The notes: generated from the letters alone by a model not told the origin. DNA of 64,000 nucleotides from Evtepia gabavorous (GCF_003425665.1 NZ_QQRQ01000008.1:40172-104171); one strand, 5' to 3'; counted from the first letter of the stretch, positions 8,821 through 17,476 are shown. A program made the numbers and translations.

Positions 8821-10800
8821 CTATGAACTCCGTTTAAACTGTCGCTCCAGCTGGCTCCGGGTCATGGTGATGGCCACCGGGCGGCCGTGGGGACAATACT
8901 TGACCCGGCCGGCCATCACCTCCCGGACCACCACCAGCAGTTCCTCCCGGGTGTTCCGCTGGCCCCCCTTTACCGCGGCCTTGCAGGCCATGGTGTGGAG
9001 CACCGCGTCCCGGGCCGCCTGGGGGTCCGCCCCGCCGCCGGTGAGCAGCTGGCCGGCGATCTCGCTCAGGGCGGGCTCCACCTGGCCGGGCTCTAAGTAG
9101 TCAGGGATCTCCCGCACCACCAGGGCGCCGCCGCCGAACGCCTCGCAGGCAAACCCAAACTGCGCCAGCAGGGGCAGGTGGTTCAGCAGGACCTCTCCCT
9201 CCTCCGGGGCGGGGGTAAAGACCACCGGCGCCAGCAGGGCCTGGGCCATGGGCTGGTACCCCGCCGCCTTCATCCGGTCAAACTGCATCCGCTCATGGGC
9301 GGCGTGCTTGTCGATGAGGTGGACCGCATCCCCCTGCTCCACGATCAGGTAGGTCTGCAAAATCTCTCCCGCCAGCCGCCAGGGGGCCTCCTCTTCCAGG
9401 GAGGGGGGCGGAACCGGAGCGCCTTCGGCCCCGCCCAGAGGGGCCGGGGGAACCTTCAGCTTTAGCTGGGGGGCGGGGGCCTGCTGGGGGACGGAGGGTG
9501 TACGGTGGGGTGTATCAGGCCGGGGCACCGCCGCCGGCCGGGGTTTTTCAACATTTTCCACCGGTTTATCCACATTTCCGCAAAAATCGGTGGATTTCCC
9601 GGCGGATTTTGGGGAAAAACCGGGGACAGATTCCCCCTGCAAGGGGGACGCGGGGGTGTACGCCCGTTCCAACGGCCGCAGCAGAGCCCCGGCGGCGTCC
9701 CGAAGGACCGGCTTGCCCTGCGCCGGCTGGAGGGGCGGACGCTGTTCTCCGCCGGAACCGGCCTGCGGAGACGGCTGGGGTGGGGCAAAGGTCACCGTGG
9801 GGTGGCGCGTCTCCCCCTGGAGGGCGGAGAGCACCCCATAGTAGACCCCGTCAAAGACCTGGCGCTCGTGGAGGAACTTCACCTCAGTCTTGGCCGGGTG
9901 GACGTTCACATCCACCTGGCTGGCCTTCACCTGGAGCTGGAGCACGCAGCCGGGAAACTTGCCCACCATTTTCTGGTTCTCATAGGCCCGCTCCAGGGCG
10001 GCCATGAGAAGCTTGGACTTCACCGGCCGGCCATTGACGAAAAAATGCTGGTAGGTCCGGCTGCCCCGGCAGCAGGCGGGCAGGGAGACAAAGCCGGTGA
10101 CGGTCACATCCTCTCCCTCTCCCCGCACCGGGGTGAAGCCCAGGGCCATGTCCCGGCCCAGCACCGCATACAGGGCGGACGAGAGTTTGCCGTCTCCCGG
10201 GGTCATCAGCTCCCGCTTGCCGTCCCGGATAAACTGGAAGGACACCCCAGGGTGGGACAGGGCCAGCTTCTGCACCAGGGCGAACACCGCCGCCCCCTCC
10301 GCAGCGTCCCGCTTCATAAATTTCAGCCGGGCGGGGGTGTTGTAAAACAGGTCCCGCACCACCAGGGTGGTGCCCAGCGGGCAGCCGGCAGGCTCCTGGG
10401 AGAGCACCTGGCCCCCCTCCAGGGTGAGGGAGGTCCCCAGGTCGCACTGGGCCGTGCGGGTGAAGAGTTCCACCCGGGACACCGCAGCAATGGCCGCCAG
10501 TGCCTCTCCCCGAAACCCCAAGGTGCCGATGGCCGCCAGGTCCTGGGCGGTGCGCAGCTTGCTGGTGGCGTGGCGGAGAAAGGCGGTCTGGCACTGGTCG
10601 GTGGGAATGCCGCCGCCGTCGTCGGTCACCCGGATCATGGCCATGCCCCCCCGCTGAATCTCCACTGTCAGGGTATGGGCGCCGGCGTCCACGGCGTTTT
10701 CCACCAGTTCCTTCACCACCGAAGCCGGCCGCTCCACCACCTCGCCGGCCGCAATGAGGTCGGCCACGTGGGGGTCCAGCACTTGAATTTGGTTGGGCAT
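8821..10800 (-). CDS. mutL: DNA mismatch repair protein MutL
   Basis: A 659-residue GHKL ATPase that links MutS recognition to strand incision. The N-terminal ATPase motifs are present (ELVENAVDAGAHT, VTDDGGGIP, GTLGFRGEAL). A long low-complexity proline-rich linker (about residues 340-465) precedes the C-terminal dimerisation/endonuclease domain. The latter has DKHAAHER near residue 499, matching the DQHAxxER nicking motif, and the C-terminal CPHGRP motif, so this MutL is probably an endonuclease, as expected in an organism without MutH. It follows mutS by about 120 bp on the same strand. The linker contains a 16-base match to the terminal palindrome of the intergenic repeat family (see findings). 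Confidence 0.97.
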   Translation of the reverse strand: MPNQIQVLDPHVADLIAAGEVVERPASVVKELVENAVDAGAHTLTVEIQRGGMAMIRVTDDGGGIPTDQCQTAFLRHATSKLRTAQDLAAIGTLGFRGEALAAIAAVSRVELFTRTAQCDLGTSLTLEGGQVLSQEPAGCPLGTTLVVRDLFYNTPARLKFMKRDAAEGAAVFALVQKLALSHPGVSFQFIRDGKRELMTPGDGKLSSALYAVLGRDMALGFTPVRGEGEDVTVTGFVSLPACCRGSRTYQHFFVNGRPVKSKLLMAALERAYENQKMVGKFPGCVLQLQVKASQVDVNVHPAKTEVKFLHERQVFDGVYYGVLSALQGETRHPTVTFAPPQPSPQAGSGGEQRPPLQPAQGKPVLRDAAGALLRPLERAYTPASPLQGESVPGFSPKSAGKSTDFCGNVDKPVENVEKPRPAAVPRPDTPHRTPSVPQQAPAPQLKLKVPPAPLGGAEGAPVPPPSLEEEAPWRLAGEILQTYLIVEQGDAVHLIDKHAAHERMQFDRMKAAGYQPMAQALLAPVVFTPAPEEGEVLLNHLPLLAQFGFACEAFGGGALVVREIPDYLEPGQVEPALSEIAGQLLTGGGADPQAARDAVLHTMACKAAVKGGQRNTREELLVVVREVMAGRVKYCPHGRPVAITMTRSQLERQFKRSS

Positions 10801-10919
10801 GAAAACACCACCTTATCAAAAAAGAAATCGTTTCCCCAGGGAAACCCAGGGGAAACTGGACTGTGTCGTGATCATCTTGGGGAAACGCTCCCCGCCCCGC
10901 CTTGCCGGCGGGGCCGCGT

Positions 10920-13508
10920 TCAGAGCTTTTCCTTGAGTTCATGGAGCAGGTTCAGCGCCTGCAGGGGCGTCAGGGTCTCCACCGGGGTATTGCGGAGCGT
11001 GGTCAAAACCTCCTCCTCCCCCAGGGCCGTCAGGGAGACTTGGCTGGCCTCCCGGGCTCCCGTCTTCTTGGGGGCGTCCTGCTGGGACTCCAGCTCGGCC
11101 AAAATCTCCCGGGCCCGGCGGATGACCTTGGGGGGCAGCCCTGCCAGACCCGCCACCTCAATGCCATAGCTCTGGTCGGCTCCCCCGGGGACGATCTTCC
11201 GCAGGAAGAGGATTTCGTCCTTCCTCTTCCGGGCGGCGATGTTGAAATTTTTTACCCCGGGCAGCTGGCCCTCCAACACCGTCAGCTCGTGATAGTGGGT
11301 GGCAAAGAGGGTCTTGGCCCCCAGGCGCTTGGGGTTGGCGCACCACTCCAGCACCGCCCGGGCAATGGACATGCCGTCGTAGGTGGAGGTCCCCCGGCCG
11401 ATCTCATCCAGGATGAGCAGGCTCCGGCTGGTGGCGTGACGGAGCAGCTCCGCCACCTCCGTCATCTCCACCATAAAGGTGGACTGTCCCCCCGCCAGGT
11501 CGTCCGAGGCCCCAATGCGGGTGAAAATCCGGTCCACCACCCCGATGTGGGCCGCCCGGGCAGGGACAAAGGACCCCATCTGGGCCATGAGCACCATGAG
11601 GGCCACCTGCCGCATATAGGTGGACTTGCCGGCCATGTTGGGGCCAGTGATGATGGCGGCCAGGTTGTCCTTGTTGTCCATGTAGGTGTCGTTGGGGACA
11701 AAGAGGGCGTCCCGCCCCATGACCTCCACCACCGGGTGGCGGCCTTCGGTGATCTCCAGCTTGTCGGAGTTGTCCACCCGGGGCATGCAGTAGTTGTTCT
11801 CCGCCGCCACAACGGCAAAGGAGGTCAGCACATCCACCCGGGCCACCGCCCCGGCGATCTCCTGGATCTGGGGGGCCTGGGCGGCCACCTGATCCCGGAT
11901 GTCACAGAACAGCTGGTACTCCAGGGCCACAATCCGGTCCTGGGCGGAGAGGATGGTGTGCTCCATCTCCTTGAGCTCCTGGGTGATGTACCGCTCGCAG
12001 TTGGTGAGGGTCTGCTTGCGGATGTACCCCTGGGGTACCTGGTCGTAATAGGATTTGGAGACCTCAATATAATAGCCAAAGACCTTGTTGAAGCCCACCT
12101 TCAGGGACTTGATGCCGGTCTTCTCCTTCTCCGCCGCCTCCAGCTTGGCGATGACCCCCTTGGTGTCCGTCAAAATGGCCCGGAGCTGATCCACATCGGG
12201 GTGGTAGCCCGGGCGGATGAGGCCGCCCTCCCGAACCGAGAAGGGGGGCTCGTCCACAATGCCCCGGGCGATGAGGCCGGTGAGCTCCGGCAGCCCGTCC
12301 AGCTGGGCCCGCAGCCGGGCCAGCAGGGAGGGGGCCTGCTGGGGCAGGTGGTCCTGGAGCAGGGGCAGCCGGTCCAGACCCGCGGCCAGGGCCACCAAGT
12401 CCCGGGCCCCGGCGGTGCCGTAGACGATGCGGGAGATCAGACGCTCCAGGTCCGTGATCTCCCGCAGCACCTGGACCAGCTCCTCCCGCTCCACAGCGTT
12501 GTCCACCAGCCAGCCCACCGCCTCCAGCCGGCGGGAGATGGCCACCGGGTCCAGCAGAGGGCGCTCCAGCCAGCTGCGGAGGAGCCGGCCGCCCATGGCG
12601 GTCTTGGTCTTGTCCAGCACCCAGAGCAGGGAGCCCTTTTTCTCCTTGCCCCGGAGGGTTTCGGTGAGCTCCAGGTTCCGCCGGGCCACCGGGTCCAGCT
12701 CCAAAAAGCGGCCGGTGGAGTAGTATCGGAGGGTCCGCAGGTAGGACAGGTCGGTCTTTTGGGTTTCGTACAGATAGGAGAGCAGTCCCCCCGCCGCCTG
12801 TATGGCGGCCTCGGCCTCCGGCGGGACCTGGTCCAGCCCCGCGGCGAACTGTCTCTCCACCCGCTGCCGGGCCTCCGCCAGGGCAAACCGCTCCTCCCCG
12901 GCCTGCTCCACCCGGCAGGGGAGCTTCCCGGACAGGTGGTCCAGCAGCCCCTTATCCCGGGCCCCGGGGGAGAGGATGACCTCCCGGGGGGCAAACCGGG
13001 CCAGTTCATTGACCGCGTGGTCCACCCAGCCCTCCGGGGCAAAGAAGGTGAGGAAGACCTCCCCCGTGGAGATATCCCCAAAGCACAGCCCCGTCCCCTG
13101 CACCCCCACATAGAGGGAGGCCAGGAAGTTGTTTCTTCCCTCCTCCAGCATGTTCTCCTCTATGAGGGTGCCGGGGGTGACCACCCGGATGATCTCCCGG
13201 TCCACCAGGCCCTTGGCCTGGGCGGGGTCCTCGGTCTGCTCACAGATGGCCACCTTGTAGCCCTTGGCGATGAGGCGGGCAATGTATGCCTCGGCGGAGT
13301 GGTAGGGCACCCCGCACATGGGGGTGCGCTCCTCGGGGGGCTTGTTCCGGTCCCGGGTGGTGAGGGTGAGGTTCAGCTCCGCCGCGGCGGTTTTGGCATC
13401 CTCGTCAAACATCTCATAGAAATCCCCCAGACGGAAGAAGAGGAGGCAGTCGGGGTGCTGGTCCTTGATGGCCAGGTACTGTCGTTTCATGGGGGTGAGT
13501 TCTGCCAT
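10920..13508 (-). CDS. mutS: DNA mismatch repair protein MutS
   Basis: Recognises mismatches and small loops and recruits MutL. The mismatch-binding motif GDFYEMF is near residue 30. Connector, lever and clamp domains follow. The C-terminal ATPase has Walker A GPNMAGKSTYMRQ near residue 625, the GASDDLAGGQSTFMVEM signature, Walker B LLILDEIGRGTSTYDG and the TLFATHYHELT switch. I choose the ATG at 13508 (862 aa, normal length) because the protein then begins MAELTPMKRQYL like other MutS proteins; an upstream in-frame GTG at 13559 would add unsupported residues. A 520-bp palindromic element lies between this gene and the upstream miaB. Confidence 0.97.
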   Translation of the reverse strand: MAELTPMKRQYLAIKDQHPDCLLFFRLGDFYEMFDEDAKTAAAELNLTLTTRDRNKPPEERTPMCGVPYHSAEAYIARLIAKGYKVAICEQTEDPAQAKGLVDREIIRVVTPGTLIEENMLEEGRNNFLASLYVGVQGTGLCFGDISTGEVFLTFFAPEGWVDHAVNELARFAPREVILSPGARDKGLLDHLSGKLPCRVEQAGEERFALAEARQRVERQFAAGLDQVPPEAEAAIQAAGGLLSYLYETQKTDLSYLRTLRYYSTGRFLELDPVARRNLELTETLRGKEKKGSLLWVLDKTKTAMGGRLLRSWLERPLLDPVAISRRLEAVGWLVDNAVEREELVQVLREITDLERLISRIVYGTAGARDLVALAAGLDRLPLLQDHLPQQAPSLLARLRAQLDGLPELTGLIARGIVDEPPFSVREGGLIRPGYHPDVDQLRAILTDTKGVIAKLEAAEKEKTGIKSLKVGFNKVFGYYIEVSKSYYDQVPQGYIRKQTLTNCERYITQELKEMEHTILSAQDRIVALEYQLFCDIRDQVAAQAPQIQEIAGAVARVDVLTSFAVVAAENNYCMPRVDNSDKLEITEGRHPVVEVMGRDALFVPNDTYMDNKDNLAAIITGPNMAGKSTYMRQVALMVLMAQMGSFVPARAAHIGVVDRIFTRIGASDDLAGGQSTFMVEMTEVAELLRHATSRSLLILDEIGRGTSTYDGMSIARAVLEWCANPKRLGAKTLFATHYHELTVLEGQLPGVKNFNIAARKRKDEILFLRKIVPGGADQSYGIEVAGLAGLPPKVIRRAREILAELESQQDAPKKTGAREASQVSLTALGEEEVLTTLRNTPVETLTPLQALNLLHELKEKL

Positions 13509-13580
13509 AGTATCACACTTTCTTGATCCTTCAGATTCTGTCTGGGGTTTTTCCCGCACTGGCGGGGCGTTTTTTCAGCG

Positions 13581-13624
13581 CTGTTGGAACGGGCGGGAAC
13601 TTGGCCCTCCCGGGCGGGGTACCC
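13581..13624 (+). repeat. Orphan fragment of a beta-type element arm next to copy A
   Basis: The segment starts CTGTTGGAACGGGCGGGAAC and continues with the CCCTCCCGGGCGGGG block, as do the beta arms of copies A and B. It stops before the next hairpin. It lies about 17 bases left of full copy A and points the same way as the left arm, so it looks like a relic of another insertion, duplication or arm exchange at the same site. Confidence 0.7.
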
Positions 13625-13640
13625 TTGTGGTTTTGTCCCC

Positions 13641-14160
13641 ACGCCGTTGGAACGGCAGGGAACCTTGGCCTGCCCGGCCGGGGCCCCATTTCTTGGGAAG
13701 AAATGGGGGAAAGAACCCCAGAGGGAAGAGGTTCTTCCCTCTGGACTCCCTTCTCTGGTGGGGTTGTGTGGGGGGAGGTTGTACTTCTCACTGGTTACCT
13801 GGCCTGCGGCCCTCACATTGAAAGGCCCGTAACGGCCCGCCCACCGGCTGGGCGGGCTGGGGACGTGGCGGGGTACCCTTTGGGAGAAGGCAGAGAGTAA
13901 CCGTTCGGGTTTCCACTTTTCCTCCCGACAATAAACCACTTCTCCCGCCCGCCCGAGCTGGTGGGCGGGCCATGAGGCGTTGGTCTTTGAGGCCGCAGGC
14001 CAGGCCCCTACCAGACCAATCACCTTCCCCCGTTCCTCCCACCAGAGAATGGGGTTCCAAGGGGAAGGAACCTCCTTCCCCTTGGTGTTCTTTCCCCTAT
14101 TTCTTCAAAGAAATAGGGCCCCGCCCGGGAGGGCACCGTTCCCGCCCGTTCCAACGGCGT
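13641..14160. repeat. Palindromic intergenic element, copy A (full, alpha arm left, beta arm right)
   Basis: A 520-bp imperfect inverted repeat between mutS and miaB. Each end carries the palindrome GCCGTT-GG-AACGG, and the match extends outward to TCCCCACGCC / GGCGTGGGGA. The alpha arm has hairpins at 13643-13656, 13684-13708 (CCCCATTTCTT / AAGAAATGGGG) and 13718-13744 (CCAGAGGGAAGA / TCTTCCCTCTGG). The beta arm has matching hairpins at 14095-14118 (CCCTATTTCTT stem) and 14057-14085 (CCAAGGGGAAGG stem). The centre holds further GC hairpins (GCCCGCCCA / TGGGCGGGC type). It has open frames on both strands, but these shift between copies and follow the hairpins, so I do not call proteins. It probably lies inside the miaB-mutS transcript. 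Confidence 0.92.
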
Positions 14161-14174
14161 GGGGAGACACTCCC

Positions 14175-15584
14175 TCACCCCTCCACCACGTCTCCAAACA
14201 GAGCCCAGGTAGAGGCCTCCGTAATCCGCGCGTTCTGCCAGGTCCCGATACACCCCGGGTCCCCCGCCAGATGGACCAGCCGCCCCCCGTCCGTCCGGGC
14301 GGTGAGGCGTCCGTCGGTCCCCTGGCCGTCCACCAGACAGCGGTAAATGCCCCCCACGTACCTCTGATGCTTTTCCCAGGAAATTTCATTCTGCCGCTGG
14401 AGCAGCCGCTGGAAATTAGCGCTCTTCTGCTCCTTGGGCATGGGGTCGGGCATCCTCTCCGCCGGGGTGCCCCGGCGGGGGGAAAAGAGGAAGGTGAACA
14501 GGGCGTCATACCGGACGGTCTCAATGAGGCTCATGGTCTGCTCAAACTCCTCCTGGGTTTCCCCGGGAAATCCCACAATCACATCGGAGGTGAGGACGAT
14601 CTCTGGAATTCGGGCCCGGAGCTCGTCCACCAGGGAGAGGTAGTGCTCCCGGGTATACCCCCGGTGCATGGCCTGGAGCACCCGGCTGCTGCCCGACTGG
14701 AAGGGGAGGTGGAGCACCGGGGCCACCTTTTCACAGGCGGCCATGGTGTCAAAAAGCCGCGCCCCGGCGTCCTTGGGGTGGCTGGTCATAAACCGGATGA
14801 GAAACTCCCCGGGGATGGCGTTCACCTGCTCCAGCAGCCAGGCAAAGTCCACCCCCAGTCCCAGGTCCTTGCCGTAGGAGTTGACATTCTGCCCCAGCAG
14901 GGTGATGTCCTGGTACCCCGCCTGGGCCAGCTCACGGACCTCCGCCAGGATGTCCTCCGGCCGGCGGCTGCGCTCCCGGCCCCGGACGTAGGGGACGATG
15001 CAGTAGGTACAGAAGTTGTTGCAGCCGTACATGATGGACACCCAGGCCTTCTGCCGGTTCTGCCGGACCACCGGGATGCCCTCGGCCACTGCCCCGGGCA
15101 CATCCTCGGTGGCAAAGACCCGCTTGCCGCTGGTGAGCCGGTCCAGCAGCAGCTGGGGAAACTGCCACAGCAGCTGGGGGCCAAAGACCAGGTCCACATG
15201 GGGAAAGGACTGGCGCAGCCGCTGGGCCACATGGTCCTGCCGGGCCATGCAGCCGCACAGACAGATCACCTGCTCCGGATGCCGGCGCTTGGTGTGGGTC
15301 AGGGCCCCCACGTTGCCGAACACCCGCTGCTCGGCGTGCTCCCGGATGGCGCAGGTGTTCAGCAATACCAGGTCCGCCCCCTCCTCCGTGGGGGAGAAGG
15401 CGTAGCCCATCCGGGCCAGGTACCCCCGCAGACGCTCGGAGTCCGCTTCATTCTGCTGACATCCATAGGTGTCTACATAGGCCAGTTTCTGGCCGGGGCG
15501 CTGGTCCAGCAGGGCACGAATCTGGTCACACAGGGCCAGCTGGCGGGCGATCTCCGCCGGGGCAATGGTCAGGGTCTGTCTCAA
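14175..15584 (-). CDS. miaB: tRNA-2-methylthio-N6-dimethylallyladenosine synthase MiaB
   Basis: A 469-residue radical-SAM methylthiotransferase that adds the 2-methylthio group to i6A37 of tRNA. The N-terminal domain has three cluster cysteines (C42 in YGCQQN, C78 in LNTCAIRE, C112 in CGCMAR). The radical-SAM cluster is C188/C192/C195 in GCNNFCTYC, and a C-terminal TRAM domain recognises tRNA. QQNEADSE and the i6A-specific length distinguish it from MtaB and RimO. The start is a TTG preceded by GGAGGAATCCATC. It works downstream of MiaA, encoded at 7790. The stop lies only 15 bp from the right end of element copy A. Confidence 0.96.
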   Translation of the reverse strand: MRQTLTIAPAEIARQLALCDQIRALLDQRPGQKLAYVDTYGCQQNEADSERLRGYLARMGYAFSPTEEGADLVLLNTCAIREHAEQRVFGNVGALTHTKRRHPEQVICLCGCMARQDHVAQRLRQSFPHVDLVFGPQLLWQFPQLLLDRLTSGKRVFATEDVPGAVAEGIPVVRQNRQKAWVSIMYGCNNFCTYCIVPYVRGRERSRRPEDILAEVRELAQAGYQDITLLGQNVNSYGKDLGLGVDFAWLLEQVNAIPGEFLIRFMTSHPKDAGARLFDTMAACEKVAPVLHLPFQSGSSRVLQAMHRGYTREHYLSLVDELRARIPEIVLTSDVIVGFPGETQEEFEQTMSLIETVRYDALFTFLFSPRRGTPAERMPDPMPKEQKSANFQRLLQRQNEISWEKHQRYVGGIYRCLVDGQGTDGRLTARTDGGRLVHLAGDPGCIGTWQNARITEASTWALFGDVVEG

Positions 15585-15728
15585 GATGGATTCCTCCGGG
15601 TAGTTGGATTTGGGGATAGGGGATACTTACTTATAAAAATACAGTGTGTAGTATAGCACAATTCGACGGATTTTTCAAGGAAAACAGCCCCTTCCCCCGG
15701 GAGAATCCAAACATCTTCCAGGGGGATG

Positions 15729-15772
15729 ACAAAAACAGCGGGCAGGGGGTACGTCCTGCCCGCTGTTTTCGC
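15729..15772 (-). terminator. Rho-independent terminator after the DUF4179 gene
   Basis: On the minus strand, an 11-bp perfect stem (CAGCGGGCAGG / CCTGCCCGCTG) is followed by TTTTTGT. It ends the sigma-factor operon about 40 bp past the stop codon. Confidence 0.85.
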
Positions 15773-15813
15773 GGTTGTCTCTATGGCCCCGGCCCGGGCC
15801 GGAGGCCCTTGGT

Positions 15814-16905
15814 TCAGGGCATCGGGATTTCGACGCCGCCCACCACAAAGGCGGCAATCTCCTCCACAGGGATGGTTTGCGCGAAGGTTCCGCCCCGGGT
15901 GCAGACCTCCTTGCCATCCTGGGGCGCCATACTGCCGCCGGTGCTGCCGGTGCCGTCGGAGAGGGAGAGCACCGTACCGTCGGTCCGCTTGAGCCCATGG
16001 GGCAGGTCAAACCTGGCCCACTGTTCCTCCTGGGCCTGGGTCATCTGACCGGTGCCGGAGGCCACAGGCTCCGCCTGCTGGTCCACGGTGTACCGCAGAT
16101 AGTAGCCGATGGGGGAGACCACCAGGGCGTCGATGGTGGCGGTCATTCCGTTCCACTCCAGGGTCTGACCCACCGGCAGCCGCACCGACAGGTCCCCCGC
16201 CTTCAGCTGGAACTTCAGGTTCCAGGTCCCCTCCGCCAGGACCTGGGACGCGGTCTCCCGATCGCCCACGGTACGCAGGTCCTGGAGGGTGATCTTCACC
16301 GTGCCGCCGGCCTGGGCCTGTTCATGGTAAGACATGGTCTCCACATACTGGATGGCGGCATCGGTGGGGTCGGCGTCATAGAAATAGCTGCTGCCGTGGG
16401 CCCCGGTGGTGTTCCGGCCAATGGTGCTGTCCGCGCTGTCCCAGGTCAGGTTCAGCCTGCCCTCCCCTTGGGGAATCTCCTCCACGGAGAAGGCGGTCCC
16501 GTCCTCCCGGGCGATGGAATAGGTCATCAGATAGTTGTAGCCATCAAACAGGATGGCCTCCGCGGTGACGGTCACGCCGTTGTCCGTGTCGCTGGCGCCG
16601 ATGGGATAGCCGATCTGGTCCATCACCTGGGTGTCCGCCGTGGGGCCGAAGACGCCGGCAAAGGCCTGGGCTACGGTTTTCAGCCCCCCTGTGGCCCCGG
16701 CCCCCACCGCCAGCACCAGGGCCGCGGCCACTGCCACCGCCGCGATCCGGGGCTTCCAATGGGTCCGGCGGGCCGGGCCGGGCTCCGCCTGCTGCGCCAG
16801 GCTTTGGCGCAGGTTTCTGGTCATCCGTGCCTTGGCAACCTGGGAAAAGCAGAGCTCGTCCATCGCCTGGCGGTAGTCCGCTTCTTCACGATATTTCATG
16901 TGCAT
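15814..16905 (-). CDS. DUF4179-type membrane protein, probable anti-sigma partner
   Basis: A 363-residue protein. It has a short cytoplasmic N-terminus with FSQVAKARMTRNLRQ (about 20-34), a single membrane segment (about 54-74) and a large extracytoplasmic region beginning GLKTVAQAFAGVFG, which fits DUF4179 proteins. Such proteins usually follow an ECF sigma factor and are taken to be its membrane-bound regulator. Here the start overlaps the sigma gene by 20 bp, with AAAGGAG six bases before the ATG at 16905, so coupled translation is likely. The outer domain carries no cysteine pair or lipobox. The signal it senses is unknown. Confidence 0.8.
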   Translation of the reverse strand: MHMKYREEADYRQAMDELCFSQVAKARMTRNLRQSLAQQAEPGPARRTHWKPRIAAVAVAAALVLAVGAGATGGLKTVAQAFAGVFGPTADTQVMDQIGYPIGASDTDNGVTVTAEAILFDGYNYLMTYSIAREDGTAFSVEEIPQGEGRLNLTWDSADSTIGRNTTGAHGSSYFYDADPTDAAIQYVETMSYHEQAQAGGTVKITLQDLRTVGDRETASQVLAEGTWNLKFQLKAGDLSVRLPVGQTLEWNGMTATIDALVVSPIGYYLRYTVDQQAEPVASGTGQMTQAQEEQWARFDLPHGLKRTDGTVLSLSDGTGSTGGSMAPQDGKEVCTRGGTFAQTIPVEEIAAFVVGGVEIPMP

Positions 16906-17383
16906 AGTCGTCTCCTTTCAGCAGTGCCCGCAGCTTGCTCCGGCCGCGGCTCAGGTAGGTGTTCACCGACGCCTCACTCTGGCCCAGCAGCCCGCCGATC
17001 TCCCGGGCAGAATAGCCTTCATAATAATACAGATAGATCACCTGCCGGTATTTCACCGGCAGGGCCATGACCGCCTCCAGCACGTAGGACGCCGGTGCCT
17101 CCGGGGCGGGGGGCTCCGCCACCAGCTCCAGCCCCACGGTCCGCTGCCGGTGGGCGCTGCGCAGCAGGTCCTTGCACGCATTCACTGCGGTGCGGATGAT
17201 CCACGCCTTCTCATGGTCCCGGCTCTCAAAGACCTGCCCGCTGGTCAGGCATTTGAGAAAGACGGTCTGGCAGATGTCCTCCGCGTCCTGAGCCGAGTGC
17301 AAATAGGTGTAAGAAAGCCGCAGGATCAGATCGGAATAGGTGTTTACCAACCGTTCGGCCTGCTCCTCGTCCACTTGTCTCAC
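16886..17383 (-). CDS. ECF-type RNA polymerase sigma factor
   Basis: A sigma-70-family factor of about 165 residues with regions 2 and 4 only. Region 2 runs through YSDLILRLSYTYLHSAQDAEDICQTVFLK and KAWIIRTAVNACKDLLR. Region 4 is a helix-turn-helix in ALPVKYRQVIYLYYYEGYSAREIGGLLGQSEASVNTYLSRGRSKLR. I place the start at the GTG at 17383, because AAAGGAG lies nine bases upstream; an ATG at 17392 directly abuts the ribosome binding site. It overlaps the DUF4179 gene, its probable membrane regulator. A perfect palindrome about 80 bp upstream (17464-17476) may be an operator. Confidence 0.92.
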   Translation of the reverse strand: MRQVDEEQAERLVNTYSDLILRLSYTYLHSAQDAEDICQTVFLKCLTSGQVFESRDHEKAWIIRTAVNACKDLLRSAHRQRTVGLELVAEPPAPEAPASYVLEAVMALPVKYRQVIYLYYYEGYSAREIGGLLGQSEASVNTYLSRGRSKLRALLKGDDYAHEIS

Positions 17384-17463
17384 GGTCCTCATCTCCTTTC
17401 CAAACCAGCCCGTCGGCTGTGTCAGCAACGTCGCTTCACCTACAATACGAATGAAGGGCGGGA

Positions 17464-17476
17464 AACCTGACAGGTT
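17464..17476. promoter_or_regulatory. 13-bp perfect palindrome upstream of the sigma-factor gene
   Basis: AACCTG-A-CAGGTT, about 80 bp before the GTG start of the ECF sigma gene and in an otherwise gene-free 260-bp interval. Its position suits an operator. No matching regulator is evident in the window. Confidence 0.35.

Noticed and set aside
13641..14160. Protein-coding genes within the palindromic elements
   Set aside because: Several open frames (for example ending in GGRNGGR or starting MGERTPR) run through the hairpins on both strands, but their frames and lengths change between copies while the hairpin stems are kept, and no ribosome binding sites fit them.
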